From Methylobacterium sp. 17Sr1-1 (GTDB lineage Bacteria > Pseudomonadota > Alphaproteobacteria > Rhizobiales > Beijerinckiaceae), in contig NZ_CP029552.1 in the NCBI RefSeq assembly GCF_003173775.1, positions 1,592,001 through 1,656,000 of the forward strand: a stretch of DNA of 64,000 nt, written 5' to 3'. The translations under genes were made by a program, and so were the position numbers. The notes below the pieces were generated by a model that saw only the letters and a program-made list of their open reading frames with translations, was not told the DNA's origin and searched no databases. This document shows, piece by piece, positions 1 to 8,449 of the stretch (its first letter is position 1; each line of letters begins with the position of its first letter).

Positions 1-494
1 AGGTGGCGGTGATCGACCTCGCCTTTCCCGGCCGGGATCTCGCCGGCCTCGCGCTGATCGGCCGGGTGCGCAAGCGCGCGCCCGCCACCCGGGTGCTGGT
101 GTTCAGCATGCACGCGGACCCGGCGATCGTCGCCCGCGCCCTCGCCGCCGGCGCCGTCGGCTACGTGCTCAAGGACGCGCCGGCCGGCGATCTGGTGCGG
201 GCCTACGAGCAGGTCCGCACGGGGCGGCCCTATCTCGAAGGGCGCCTCGCCACCGAGGTCGCCCTGCTCCAGGCCGATCCGCGCCGCTTGTTGCTCGGGA
301 CCCTGAGCCCGCGCGAGCGCCGCATCCTGGCCCTGCTGGCGGAGGGCCGGGGCTACGCGGCGATCGCCGAGGACCTGTCGGTCAGCTACAAGACGGTGAC
401 GAATGCCTGCGCGGCCCTGCGGCAGCGGCTCGGGGTGGCGACCTTGACGGAGCTGACGCATTTCGCCGTGCGGCACGTGGCGGATCTGCGGTGA
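1..494 (+). CDS. NarL/FixJ-family response regulator, 5' partial
   Basis: The reading frame enters from the left edge and ends in TGA at 492-494. The visible 163 codons start inside a receiver domain. The segment VAVIDLAFPGRDL carries the likely phospho-acceptor Asp, with the usual hydrophobic strand before it and a proline-glycine after it. SMHADP and the Lys in YVLKDAP fit the conserved Ser/Thr and Lys of receivers. The C-terminal part (LSPRERRILALLAEGRGYAAIAEDLSVS onward) is a LuxR-type helix-turn-helix. It therefore acts as a phosphorylation-controlled transcription factor. Roughly the first 50 residues lie outside the window. The cognate kinase is unknown; the hybrid kinase downstream is convergent and carries its own receiver. 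Confidence 0.9.
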   Translation, partial: VAVIDLAFPGRDLAGLALIGRVRKRAPATRVLVFSMHADPAIVARALAAGAVGYVLKDAPAGDLVRAYEQVRTGRPYLEGRLATEVALLQADPRRLLLGTLSPRERRILALLAEGRGYAAIAEDLSVSYKTVTNACAALRQRLGVATLTELTHFAVRHVADLR

Positions 495-581
495 AGGCTT
501 CGGGTTCGTCACCCGCGCGACCTGATCGCGTCGGAGTCCGCTGCCGACCCGTCGCAGACCCTGGGAAGGTCCGCTCCCGGG

Positions 582-3512
582 CTACGCCACCGTCGTGAGC
601 TTCGCAACGGCACCGACGATCTGTCGAAGCTGGAACGGTTTCTCCAACCGTTCGACGCCAGCGAACTCGGCCGGGATCACCTCGGCATCGTAGCCGGTCG
701 TGAACACGAACGGGATGCCGCGGTCCTTCAGCGTCTCGGCCAGCTTGAACGACGGACCCGGACCAAGGTTGATGTCGACCACGACAGCGTCGGGCCGCTG
801 CTCGTCCAGCTCCGCTCGCGCAGCCTCCTCACTCGCACACGGGCCGACAATTTCTGCGCCTGCGCCCTCAAGGGCTCGAGCGGCGTCAGTCGCGAGATAG
901 AAGTCGTCCTCTACCACTAGGACACGGCGACCCGTGAGATCCGGTCCACCCGTCATATCGAGGGCTCCTCCGTAGACAGTCATGCGTTGCGGCGCACCCG
1001 TTTCCAGGATGCTGGCGCCCTCCTTGAGCGGGAACTCCAAATGACAGCGTGCCCCACCGGGCTCGATCGTCACCTTGCCTCGCCCGCGCAGCTCGTAGGG
1101 GATGCGCGCCTCGATCAGCTCGCTGCCGAAGCCCCGCCGGCGGGGCGCATCTTGGGTCGGCTGCGGGGGCTCGGGTGCACCTTCCTCCGTCCAGTCGAAG
1201 ACAAGCCAGGGGCTGTTACGCTTCTCGACGACGGACCACCGGACAGTGACCTTGCCGTCCGCGACGGACAGGGCGCCGTACTTCAGAGCGTTGGTCGCCA
1301 GCTCGTGCACCGCCAGCGTCAGCACCTCCGCGGCCTTGGGCGACAGCGCGACATCCGGCCCGGCGAGATCGTATTGCCCTTCGTGCTGCGCCTGCACGCT
1401 CACCTCGTCATGCACGAGGCCTGCGATCCCGACGCTGACGTTCGCGGCGCGGGTGAGGAGCCCCTGCACGCGGGCAAGGGCGAGCAGGCGGCCCATCAGC
1501 AGCTCGGCGTAGTCCGGCACGCTGGCGGCCCGCTCGCCCGTGCGGCGGGTCACCGAGCGGATCATCGCCATGATGTTGCGCACCCGGTGCTGGAGTTCGG
1601 CCAGAAGGACAGCCGTGTGCTCGGCGGCGAGCTTGGCCTCGGTCACGTCCTCCGCGATCCCGCCGATCCGCAGGATCTGGCCGTTGTCGCGCAACGGGAA
1701 ATCGGTGTTCCTGATCCAGCGGAAAGCGCCGTCGGATGGACGCTGGATCCGGAACTCGTGCACGACGACTTCACCGCGCCGCGCCTCTTCTAGACAGCCG
1801 AGGGCAGCGTCGCGGTCGTCCGGCACGATCATCGCGGCCCAGCGCGTCACATCGCCCAGGAGAGCGTCCGCTTTGGCGCCGTAGCTCGTCGCGACCGCGG
1901 GGCTTATGAACTCCATTGCGAGCGTGTCCGCCGCCCTGATCCAGAGACCTGCTGCCGAGGCATCTGCGAACTGCCGGAAGCGCTCCTCGCTCTCTCGCAG
2001 CGCTGCTTCGCCGCGCGCCCGCTCTGCCGCTTCCCAGGTTCGCTCAGCGACATCCTCAACCAGGGCGATCTCAGCGGCCGTCCAGCGGCGTGGAATAACG
2101 CTTACGACGCCTAGTGCGAAGATCGGGCTGCCGCCCCGGCGCAACGGCCGGGACAGAAGCGCGCCCACACGCATGGACGCCAGCGCAACCTTGTCCGCTT
2201 CAGTCAGGCCGGGGTCGTTAGCTGTGTCCTCGAAGACCAGGGTTTGCTCGAAAGTCTGCCGGCCCGCTTCAGGAAAATCCGAGAAGCGGAGCGTGGCCGG
2301 TAACGGCGCGAGGTCGCTCCCACGGACCTCATAGATGACATTGGTCAAGTCGGCGGCCGGGTAATGCTTGGTCGCGTACGCCCGGTCGACAGCCAACTCC
2401 TCAGCAAGCATCTGAACGGCGCGCTCGACGATCTGCTGTTCGTCCGGCTCGGACCGTATCGCATCAGTGAAGCGCAGCAGGAACGCCTGCCGCTCCTCAC
2501 TTTCCCGCAGCGCGGCCTCCGCTCGTTTACGTTCGGTGATGTTGTTGAAAACGTGGGCGACGAACCGTCTGCCCTCGCCGAACAGCGAGAAATAGACGTC
2601 AAACCAGCCATCGACGTCCTGCTGATAGTGCTGGACCCGGACCGGCCGACCGGTTCGCGCCAACTCCCGGTATAAGTCCAGCCAATAGTCCTCGACTCTC
2701 GGCAACACTTCGAAGAGCGACCGGCCGACGACGTCATGAAGGCCGCTCTGACGTTCATAGGATGCATTCACCTCACGGAAGATCACGTCGATGATCTCGC
2801 CCCGGCCGTCGTAGAACAGTTCCTGGATCGCCAGCCCCTCGTCGATCGCGTCGAACAGCGTGCGGTACTTCTCTTCGCTCTCGCGGAGCTGCTGCTCGCT
2901 GGCGCGTATCGCTGATCGTTCGGCTATGGCCTCGTCGAGGGCCAGGGTCATCTGGAACGCGGCTGCGGCGAAGCGGGCGAGGCTCTGCAGAACGCGTGCA
3001 TCCTCTCCGTCGAACCGTCCCTCGGGCGTGTGCCTGATGGCCCAGAGGGTACCGACCGCTTTGCCCTCCACGTGCCAGGGTGCGAGGAGGTTCTCGTAAA
3101 TGCGCGGCTCGACCCCCCGGAGGGCTGGAAAGAACCGCTCCGCTTCGTGGAACAGAAGGACGCAGTCGCGTTCAATCACCGTCCCACAGGGGCTCGCCTC
3201 CTGAGGCATGGTGCCATGAAGGTTCGGCGCAAACCCGCCTGCTGCGGCGTGCCAGCGGAGCACGCCGCCTGCTCCGCCGGGCTCCAGAATGCTGATGCCG
3301 GCGGAGTCCGCATGGCACAGCTCCATGACCAGTTCGGCGCATTTCTGGAGCACGCCACGGGGATTGGTGGCCATCTCCTGGGCCAGGCGTCCGAGCGCTC
3401 GGCTCTCGGTTTCGTAGTCTGGAGCCCTGGATGGTCGGGTTGCCAGCTCGGCCGTGATCAGGACGTCATCGACTCCTTTCACCAGGGGATCGCAATCGGC
3501 AGTGCTGGTCAT
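582..3512 (-). CDS. Hybrid HWE-family sensor histidine kinase (GAF-PAS-GAF-PAS-HWE-REC)
   Basis: A 976-residue soluble sensor with no membrane segment. In order: a GAF domain (about 40-190), a PAS domain (about 210-330), a second GAF (about 345-500), a PAS/PAC (about 505-630), an HWE/HisKA_2 kinase core and a C-terminal receiver (about 858-972). The phospho-acceptor box LQHRVRNIMAMIRSV puts the His near residue 642. HELATNALKYGAL is the N-box of the ATPase domain, typical of HWE kinases. The receiver keeps the acidic pair (VVEDD), the Asp in VVVDINLGPG and the Lys in LEKPF. Kinases of this class often feed PhyR in the alphaproteobacterial stress response, so a link to the EcfG genes in this window is possible but not shown. 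Convergent with the response regulator at the left edge. Confidence 0.9.
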   Translation of the reverse strand: MTSTADCDPLVKGVDDVLITAELATRPSRAPDYETESRALGRLAQEMATNPRGVLQKCAELVMELCHADSAGISILEPGGAGGVLRWHAAAGGFAPNLHGTMPQEASPCGTVIERDCVLLFHEAERFFPALRGVEPRIYENLLAPWHVEGKAVGTLWAIRHTPEGRFDGEDARVLQSLARFAAAAFQMTLALDEAIAERSAIRASEQQLRESEEKYRTLFDAIDEGLAIQELFYDGRGEIIDVIFREVNASYERQSGLHDVVGRSLFEVLPRVEDYWLDLYRELARTGRPVRVQHYQQDVDGWFDVYFSLFGEGRRFVAHVFNNITERKRAEAALRESEERQAFLLRFTDAIRSEPDEQQIVERAVQMLAEELAVDRAYATKHYPAADLTNVIYEVRGSDLAPLPATLRFSDFPEAGRQTFEQTLVFEDTANDPGLTEADKVALASMRVGALLSRPLRRGGSPIFALGVVSVIPRRWTAAEIALVEDVAERTWEAAERARGEAALRESEERFRQFADASAAGLWIRAADTLAMEFISPAVATSYGAKADALLGDVTRWAAMIVPDDRDAALGCLEEARRGEVVVHEFRIQRPSDGAFRWIRNTDFPLRDNGQILRIGGIAEDVTEAKLAAEHTAVLLAELQHRVRNIMAMIRSVTRRTGERAASVPDYAELLMGRLLALARVQGLLTRAANVSVGIAGLVHDEVSVQAQHEGQYDLAGPDVALSPKAAEVLTLAVHELATNALKYGALSVADGKVTVRWSVVEKRNSPWLVFDWTEEGAPEPPQPTQDAPRRRGFGSELIEARIPYELRGRGKVTIEPGGARCHLEFPLKEGASILETGAPQRMTVYGGALDMTGGPDLTGRRVLVVEDDFYLATDAARALEGAGAEIVGPCASEEAARAELDEQRPDAVVVDINLGPGPSFKLAETLKDRGIPFVFTTGYDAEVIPAEFAGVERLEKPFQLRQIVGAVAKLTTVA

Positions 3513-3923
3513 CGCGGTTCTTTAGAGCCCCATGGTCGCCGCGCGCCCACTCGCCACTCAGGCGCGATCCGGCAAGCACTTAGCCGAACGTCAGGTCGTA
3601 GATAGGCAACCAAGTCCAGCTCACTACCCCAAACCGAAGTTGCCGAAGGGCTGGCGAACGACCGCTTTGGAGAAGCGCCGACAGGGGTCCCGGCGGCCGG
3701 GTTGGGCCGGCGGCGGAACGTCCGCTTCAGGGCGAATGGTCAGGGTCCGCTCCCCATCCCCAGCCGACATGGGCGCCGTCAGCCTGACAGGACTTCCACC
3801 CGCGACTTCCTCACATCACCGACGGTCTTGCGACGCTTCCTCGACTTCCCGAGGCCGCTGAATGGAACCCGGGACGGAGGAGGCCGAGGCGCCCGTCGAT
3901 GTGAGACAAGGCGATCCCGCCTC
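3513..3923. other. Intergenic region, no gene recognised
   Basis: About 410 bases between two genes on the minus strand. The open frames here are rich in Arg/Pro/Ser and look like translation of non-coding GC-rich DNA. It presumably holds the promoter of the HWE kinase, whose start is at 3512. I see no clear promoter box, hairpin or repeat. Confidence 0.4.
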
Positions 3924-5192
3924 CTATAACGCCTCCCCCCGCATCAACCGCGGCTGCCGCCCCCGCAACCCCGCCGCCTCGCGGATGAACAGCCGCTTCA
4001 ATCCCGGCAGCCGGTCGACGAGGCCGAGGCCGAGGTCACGGGCAAGGCGGACCGGCAGGGCGTCGTTCGAGAACAGCCGGTTGAGGCCGTCGGTCGCCGC
4101 CCCCATCGCCAGCGTGTCGAAGCGCCGGCTGCGCTCGTAGGTCTCCAGCGCCTCCGGCCCGCCCGGATCGAGGCCGAGGCGCATCGTGTCGGCCAGCGCC
4201 TCCGCCAGGGCGGCGGCGCTGCGCAGGCCCAAGTTCAGGCCCTGGCCGGCGATCGGGTGGATGACGTGGGCGGCGTCGCCGAGCAGCATCAGCCGCTTCG
4301 CGCCGAAGCGCCGGGCGATGCCGAAGGAGAGCGGATAGGCCCGCAAGGGGGATTCGAGCGCGATGCGGCCGAGGCGTAAGCCGAAGCGGCGCTCGACCTC
4401 GATCAGCGCCTCCTCGGGCCCGCCGCCGAGGAGGGCCGGCACCTCGGATTGCCGCTCGGTCCAGACGATCGAGGAGCGGTGGCCCAGCGACCCGCCGGGG
4501 GGCAGGGGCAGCACCGCGAAGGGGCCCGACGGCAAGAAGTGCTCGATCGCCCGTCCCTCGTGGTCGCGCTCGTGCGCCACGGTCGCGACGATGCCCGACT
4601 GGGGATAGGACCAGCCGACCCAGCCGATGCCCGCGGCCTCGCGCAGGCGCGAGCGGGCGCCGTCCGCCGCCACGACGAGGTCGGCGCGGATCCGGCGCCC
4701 GTCCGGCAGGCGCGCGGTGATCCTGTCGGCCTCCGGCACGGCCGCGAGGACGGGGCTGGCCTCCAGCACCACACCCGCAGCCGCGGCGGCATCGCGAAGT
4801 GCCGCGAGCAGGCCGCCGCCCTCGATCATGTGGGCGAAGGGCTCGCCTTCGGCCACCTCGCCCTCGAAGGTCAGGAAGGTCGGGCGCACCGGATCGGCGA
4901 GGCGGCTGTCCGTGACGACCATCTCGCGGATCGGCTGGGCGGTCGCGCTCACCGCGTCCCACACGCCGAGGCGCTCCAGCATCCGCCGGGCGGCGGCCGC
5001 GACCGCGTAGGCACGCAGGTCCCGCGGGGCGTCCGTCCGGCCGAAGGCCGGGTCGCAGACCGTGACCCGCACGCTCTCGCCCAACGAGAGCCGCAGGGCG
5101 AGTGCCAGCGCCAGCCCCGGCAGCCCGCCGCCCGCGACGACGATCTCCCGCGCCGCCCCCCGTCGCCCGCTCACGCCGCCACCCTGCGCCAT
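3924..5192 (-). CDS. UbiH/COQ6-family FAD-dependent monooxygenase
   Basis: A 422-residue flavoprotein hydroxylase of the UbiH/UbiF/COQ6 group, which adds hydroxyls to the ubiquinone ring precursor. The N-terminal dinucleotide fold is visible as IVVAGGGLPGLALALAL. The middle DG motif appears as VVAADGARSRLREAAG, and the FAD-ribityl motif as LMLLGDAAHVIHPIAGQGLNLGLRS, which is highly typical of the family. Length is normal for the family. I chose the ATG at 5192; a GTG 33 bases upstream is also in frame but has no ribosome site. It stands alone and is divergent from the thioesterase gene. Which ring position it hydroxylates cannot be read from sequence. Confidence 0.88.
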   Translation of the reverse strand: MAQGGGVSGRRGAAREIVVAGGGLPGLALALALRLSLGESVRVTVCDPAFGRTDAPRDLRAYAVAAAARRMLERLGVWDAVSATAQPIREMVVTDSRLADPVRPTFLTFEGEVAEGEPFAHMIEGGGLLAALRDAAAAAGVVLEASPVLAAVPEADRITARLPDGRRIRADLVVAADGARSRLREAAGIGWVGWSYPQSGIVATVAHERDHEGRAIEHFLPSGPFAVLPLPPGGSLGHRSSIVWTERQSEVPALLGGGPEEALIEVERRFGLRLGRIALESPLRAYPLSFGIARRFGAKRLMLLGDAAHVIHPIAGQGLNLGLRSAAALAEALADTMRLGLDPGGPEALETYERSRRFDTLAMGAATDGLNRLFSNDALPVRLARDLGLGLVDRLPGLKRLFIREAAGLRGRQPRLMRGEAL

Positions 5193-5320
5193 GCCACCAT
5201 CGCCCGCTGCTCGTCCGAACGGCACGGCTCATAGCATGAGTACGGGCCGTTGGCGTCGCTTGACGGCGCGCCTCGGCCTGCGTCAGCTACGCGCCCCTCC
5301 CTCGATCCGGAATCCGTCCC

Positions 5321-6199
5321 GTGCGCGCGGTCGCCGACCTCCTCGACATCCTCGACCTGGAAAAGCTGGAGGAGAACCTCTTCCGGGGCCGCTCGCCCAA
5401 GGACCGCTGGCAGCGGGTCTATGGCGGCCAGGTGATCGGCCAGGCCTTGGTGGCGGCGACCCGCACCGTGCCGCCGGAGCGCCGGCCGCACTCGCTCCAC
5501 GCCTATTTCCTGCTCGGCGGCGACCCGAAGGTGCCGATCGTCTACGAGGTCGACCGCATCCGCGACGGCCGCAGCTTCACCACCCGGCGGGTGGTGGCGA
5601 TCCAGCACGGCCGGCCGATCTTCTCGATGTCGGCCTCCTACCACGTCGAGGAGCCGGGCTTCGACCACCAGGCCGAGATGCCGGCGGTGCCGATGCCGGA
5701 GGACCTGCCCGGCGAGGGTTTGCTCAAGGCCTCGATGCTGCCGCGGATGCCCGAGCCGGTCCGGGCCTATTTCGAGCGCGAGCGGCCGATCGAGCTGCGC
5801 CCGGTCGAGACCGAGCGCTACGCCTCCCGCACGCCCGGGCCGCCGCGTTTCCACGTCTGGATCCGGGCGACCTCGCCCCTGCCGGACGATCCGGCGATCC
5901 ACCAGGCCGTGCTGGCCTACGCCTCCGACATGACGCTGCTCGACACCTCGCTCATCCCCCACGGCCGCACGGTGTTCGAGAGCCAGATCCAGCCGGCGAG
6001 CCTCGACCACGCCCTGTGGTTCCACCGGCCGTTCCGGGCCGACGAGTGGCTGCTCTACGCCCAGGACAGCCCGAGCGCGTCCGGCGGCTGCGGCGTCTCC
6101 CGCGGGCTGATCTTCACCCGCGACGGCACCCTCGTGGCCTCGGTCGCGCAGGAAGGCATGATCCGCGAGAAGCGTGCGGCGCCCGAGCCCGAGGCCTGA
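5321..6199 (+). CDS. tesB: Acyl-CoA thioesterase II (TesB family)
   Basis: A 292-residue double-hotdog thioesterase that hydrolyses acyl-CoA to free acid and CoA. Diagnostic segments are RVYGGQVIGQALVAA near residue 33, LHAYFLLGGDPKVPIVYEVDRIRDGRSFTTRRV, and the C-terminal hotdog with HGRTVFE and LDHALWFHRPFRADEWLLY. These include the conserved Asp/Thr/Gln region of TesB active sites. Translation starts at GTG 5321, directly at the beginning of the family homology (VADLLDILDLEKLEENLFRG). The divergent neighbour is the UbiH-type hydroxylase. Downstream is the nitrogen-control pair glnK-amtB, which has its own promoter and is probably unrelated. Confidence 0.93.
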   Translation: MRAVADLLDILDLEKLEENLFRGRSPKDRWQRVYGGQVIGQALVAATRTVPPERRPHSLHAYFLLGGDPKVPIVYEVDRIRDGRSFTTRRVVAIQHGRPIFSMSASYHVEEPGFDHQAEMPAVPMPEDLPGEGLLKASMLPRMPEPVRAYFERERPIELRPVETERYASRTPGPPRFHVWIRATSPLPDDPAIHQAVLAYASDMTLLDTSLIPHGRTVFESQIQPASLDHALWFHRPFRADEWLLYAQDSPSASGGCGVSRGLIFTRDGTLVASVAQEGMIREKRAAPEPEA

Positions 6200-6324
6200 G
6201 CCCTCTCTGCCTCCTGTTTGGGCATATGGCGGTTTTTTCACCGGCATTGCCGCCCTGAGCGGCTTCATTATCCGCAATCGGCCCAGGAACCGGGCAGCTT
6301 GTCCGTAGGTCCGCTGCCGCGCCG

Positions 6325-6339
6325 TGGCACGTTCCTTGA
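6325..6339 (+). promoter_or_regulatory. Candidate sigma-54 promoter for glnK-amtB
   Basis: TGGCAC-N5-TTGA matches the -24/-12 consensus TGGCAC-N5-TTGC at 9 of 10 bases, with correct spacing. It lies about 118 bases before the glnK ATG. Sigma-54/NtrC control of glnK-amtB is the rule in proteobacteria. The -12 GC is GA here, so it could be a weak or degenerate site. I did not find a convincing NtrC palindrome upstream. Confidence 0.6.
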
Positions 6340-6795
<456 letters not shown>

Positions 6796-6882
6796 CGGCG
6801 CCACCCGCGCGGGGCCTCATTCAGCGCCCCGCCGCCCTTCCCCAACGTCATTGCCTTCGAGTCCATCGGGAGTTCCTCTTCC

Positions 6883-8385
6883 ATGAAGCTTCGCAACGTC
6901 CTGGCTCTCGGCCTGGGAGGCGCCGCGCTGGCGCTGGTCCTGGTGGAGCCGTCCCTGGCGCAGACGCCGACCGTCGAGGCCGCCCCGGCCGCGGCGGCGG
7001 CGCCGGTGCCCAACAAGGGCGACACCGCCTGGATGCTGATCTCGTCGGCGCTGGTGCTGATGATGTCGATCCCCGGGCTGGCGCTGTTCTACGGCGGCCT
7101 GGTCCGCACCAAGAACATGCTGTCGCTGCTGACGCAGGTCTTCGCCATCGTCAGCCTCGCCTGCATCGTCTGGGTGTTCTTCGGCTACAGCCTCGCCTTC
7201 ACCAACGGTGGCGGCCTCAACGACTTCGTCGGCGGCTTCTCGAAGGCGTTCCTGCGCGGCGTCGACGCCAACTCGGTCGTGGCGACCTTCTCGAACGGCG
7301 TCGTCATCCCCGAATACGTCTACATCTGCTTCCAGATGACGTTCGCGATGATCACCCCGGCGCTGATCGTCGGTGCCTTCGCCGAGCGCATGAAGTTCTC
7401 GGCCCTGATGCTGTTCTGCCTGCTGTGGCTGATCTTCATCTACTTCCCGATGGCGCACATGGTCTGGTACTGGGGCGGCCCCGACGCGGTCGGCAACGCC
7501 GCCAAGGCGCTGGCCGCGGCCACCGACGAGGCCTCGAAGAAGGCGGCCCAGGACGCGCTCGACGCCGTCAACGCCGATGCCGGCCTGCTGTTCAAGTGGG
7601 GCGCCCTCGACTTCGCCGGCGGCACCGTGGTGCACATCAACGCGGGCATCGCCGGCATCGTCGGCTGCCTGATGATCGGCAAGCGCATCGGCTACGGCCG
7701 CGACCTGCTCGCCCCGCACTCGCTCACCATGACGATGATCGGCGCCTCGCTGCTCTGGGTCGGCTGGTTCGGCTTCAACGCCGGCTCCAACCTCGAGGCC
7801 AACGGCTCGGCGGCGCTCGCGATGATCAACACCTTCGTGGCCACCGCGGCGGCCGGCCTGTCCTGGCTCCTCGTCGAGTGGGCCGCCAAGGGCAAGCCCT
7901 CGCTGCTCGGCATGCTCTCGGGCGCGGTCGCCGGCCTCGTCGCCGTCACCCCGGCCTGCGGCTTCGCCGGTCCGATGGGCTCGATCGTGCTCGGCCTCGT
8001 CGCCGGCGCCGTCTGCTTCGTGATGTGCTCGACCGTCAAGAACGCGCTCGGCTACGACGACTCCCTCGACGTCTTCGGCGTGCACTGCGTCGGCGGCATC
8101 CTGGGCGCGCTCGCCACCGGCATCCTGGTCAACCCGGCGCTGGGCGGCGTCGGCTCCCCCGACTACGCGACGAAGCCCGGCGAGCTGGTGGCCGCGGCCT
8201 ACGAGTTCGGCCCGGCCTTCCTGTCCCAGGCCAAGGCGGTCGGCTTCACCATCCTGTGGTCGGGCGTCGGCTCGGCGATCCTCTACAAGATCGTCGACGT
8301 GGTGGTCGGCCTGCGCGTGACCCAGGACGAGGAGCGCGAGGGCCTGGATCTCGCCGATCACGGCGAGCGGGCTTACAACTACTGA
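6883..8385 (+). CDS. amtB: Ammonium transporter AmtB
   Basis: A 500-residue Amt/Rh family channel for ammonium uptake in the inner membrane. Residues 1-27 form a cleavable signal peptide ending LVEPSLAQ. The mature protein starts with DTAWMLISSALVLMMSIPGLALFYGGLVR, the highly conserved first Amt helix. The twin His of the pore are visible in FAGGTVVHINAGIAG and in VFGVHCVGGILGALATGI. A loop of about 30 residues rich in Ala and Lys (AAKALAAATDEASKKAAQDALDAVNAD) is inserted before the first pore His. It is co-transcribed with glnK. An IS element now lies 46 bases after the stop, so the natural terminator is displaced. Confidence 0.96.
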   Translation: MKLRNVLALGLGGAALALVLVEPSLAQTPTVEAAPAAAAAPVPNKGDTAWMLISSALVLMMSIPGLALFYGGLVRTKNMLSLLTQVFAIVSLACIVWVFFGYSLAFTNGGGLNDFVGGFSKAFLRGVDANSVVATFSNGVVIPEYVYICFQMTFAMITPALIVGAFAERMKFSALMLFCLLWLIFIYFPMAHMVWYWGGPDAVGNAAKALAAATDEASKKAAQDALDAVNADAGLLFKWGALDFAGGTVVHINAGIAGIVGCLMIGKRIGYGRDLLAPHSLTMTMIGASLLWVGWFGFNAGSNLEANGSAALAMINTFVATAAAGLSWLLVEWAAKGKPSLLGMLSGAVAGLVAVTPACGFAGPMGSIVLGLVAGAVCFVMCSTVKNALGYDDSLDVFGVHCVGGILGALATGILVNPALGGVGSPDYATKPGELVAAAYEFGPAFLSQAKAVGFTILWSGVGSAILYKIVDVVVGLRVTQDEEREGLDLADHGERAYNY

Positions 8386-8396
8386 GACTTTGGGGG

Positions 8397-8416
8397 CCGG
8401 GACGGAGACGTCCCGG
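8397..8416 (+). other. Hairpin after amtB with GAGA tetraloop
   Basis: CCGGGACG and CGTCCCGG form a perfect 8-bp stem closed by GAGA, 11 bases after the amtB stop. No T-run follows, so it is more likely a 3'-end stabiliser than a terminator. The T-tailed terminator that should follow is on the far side of the inserted IS. Confidence 0.55.
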
Positions 8417-8431
8417 TTCTCATCGGAGAGT

Positions 8432-8449
8432 GATCCTGCTGGCGAAGTC
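8432..8449 (+). repeat. Left terminal inverted repeat of the IS element
   Basis: GATCCTGCTGGCGAAGTC, the exact reverse complement of 10176-10193. The transposase stop codon (8448-8450) overlaps its inner end by two bases. The preceding GAGAGT (8426-8431) is the target duplication. Confidence 0.9.
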
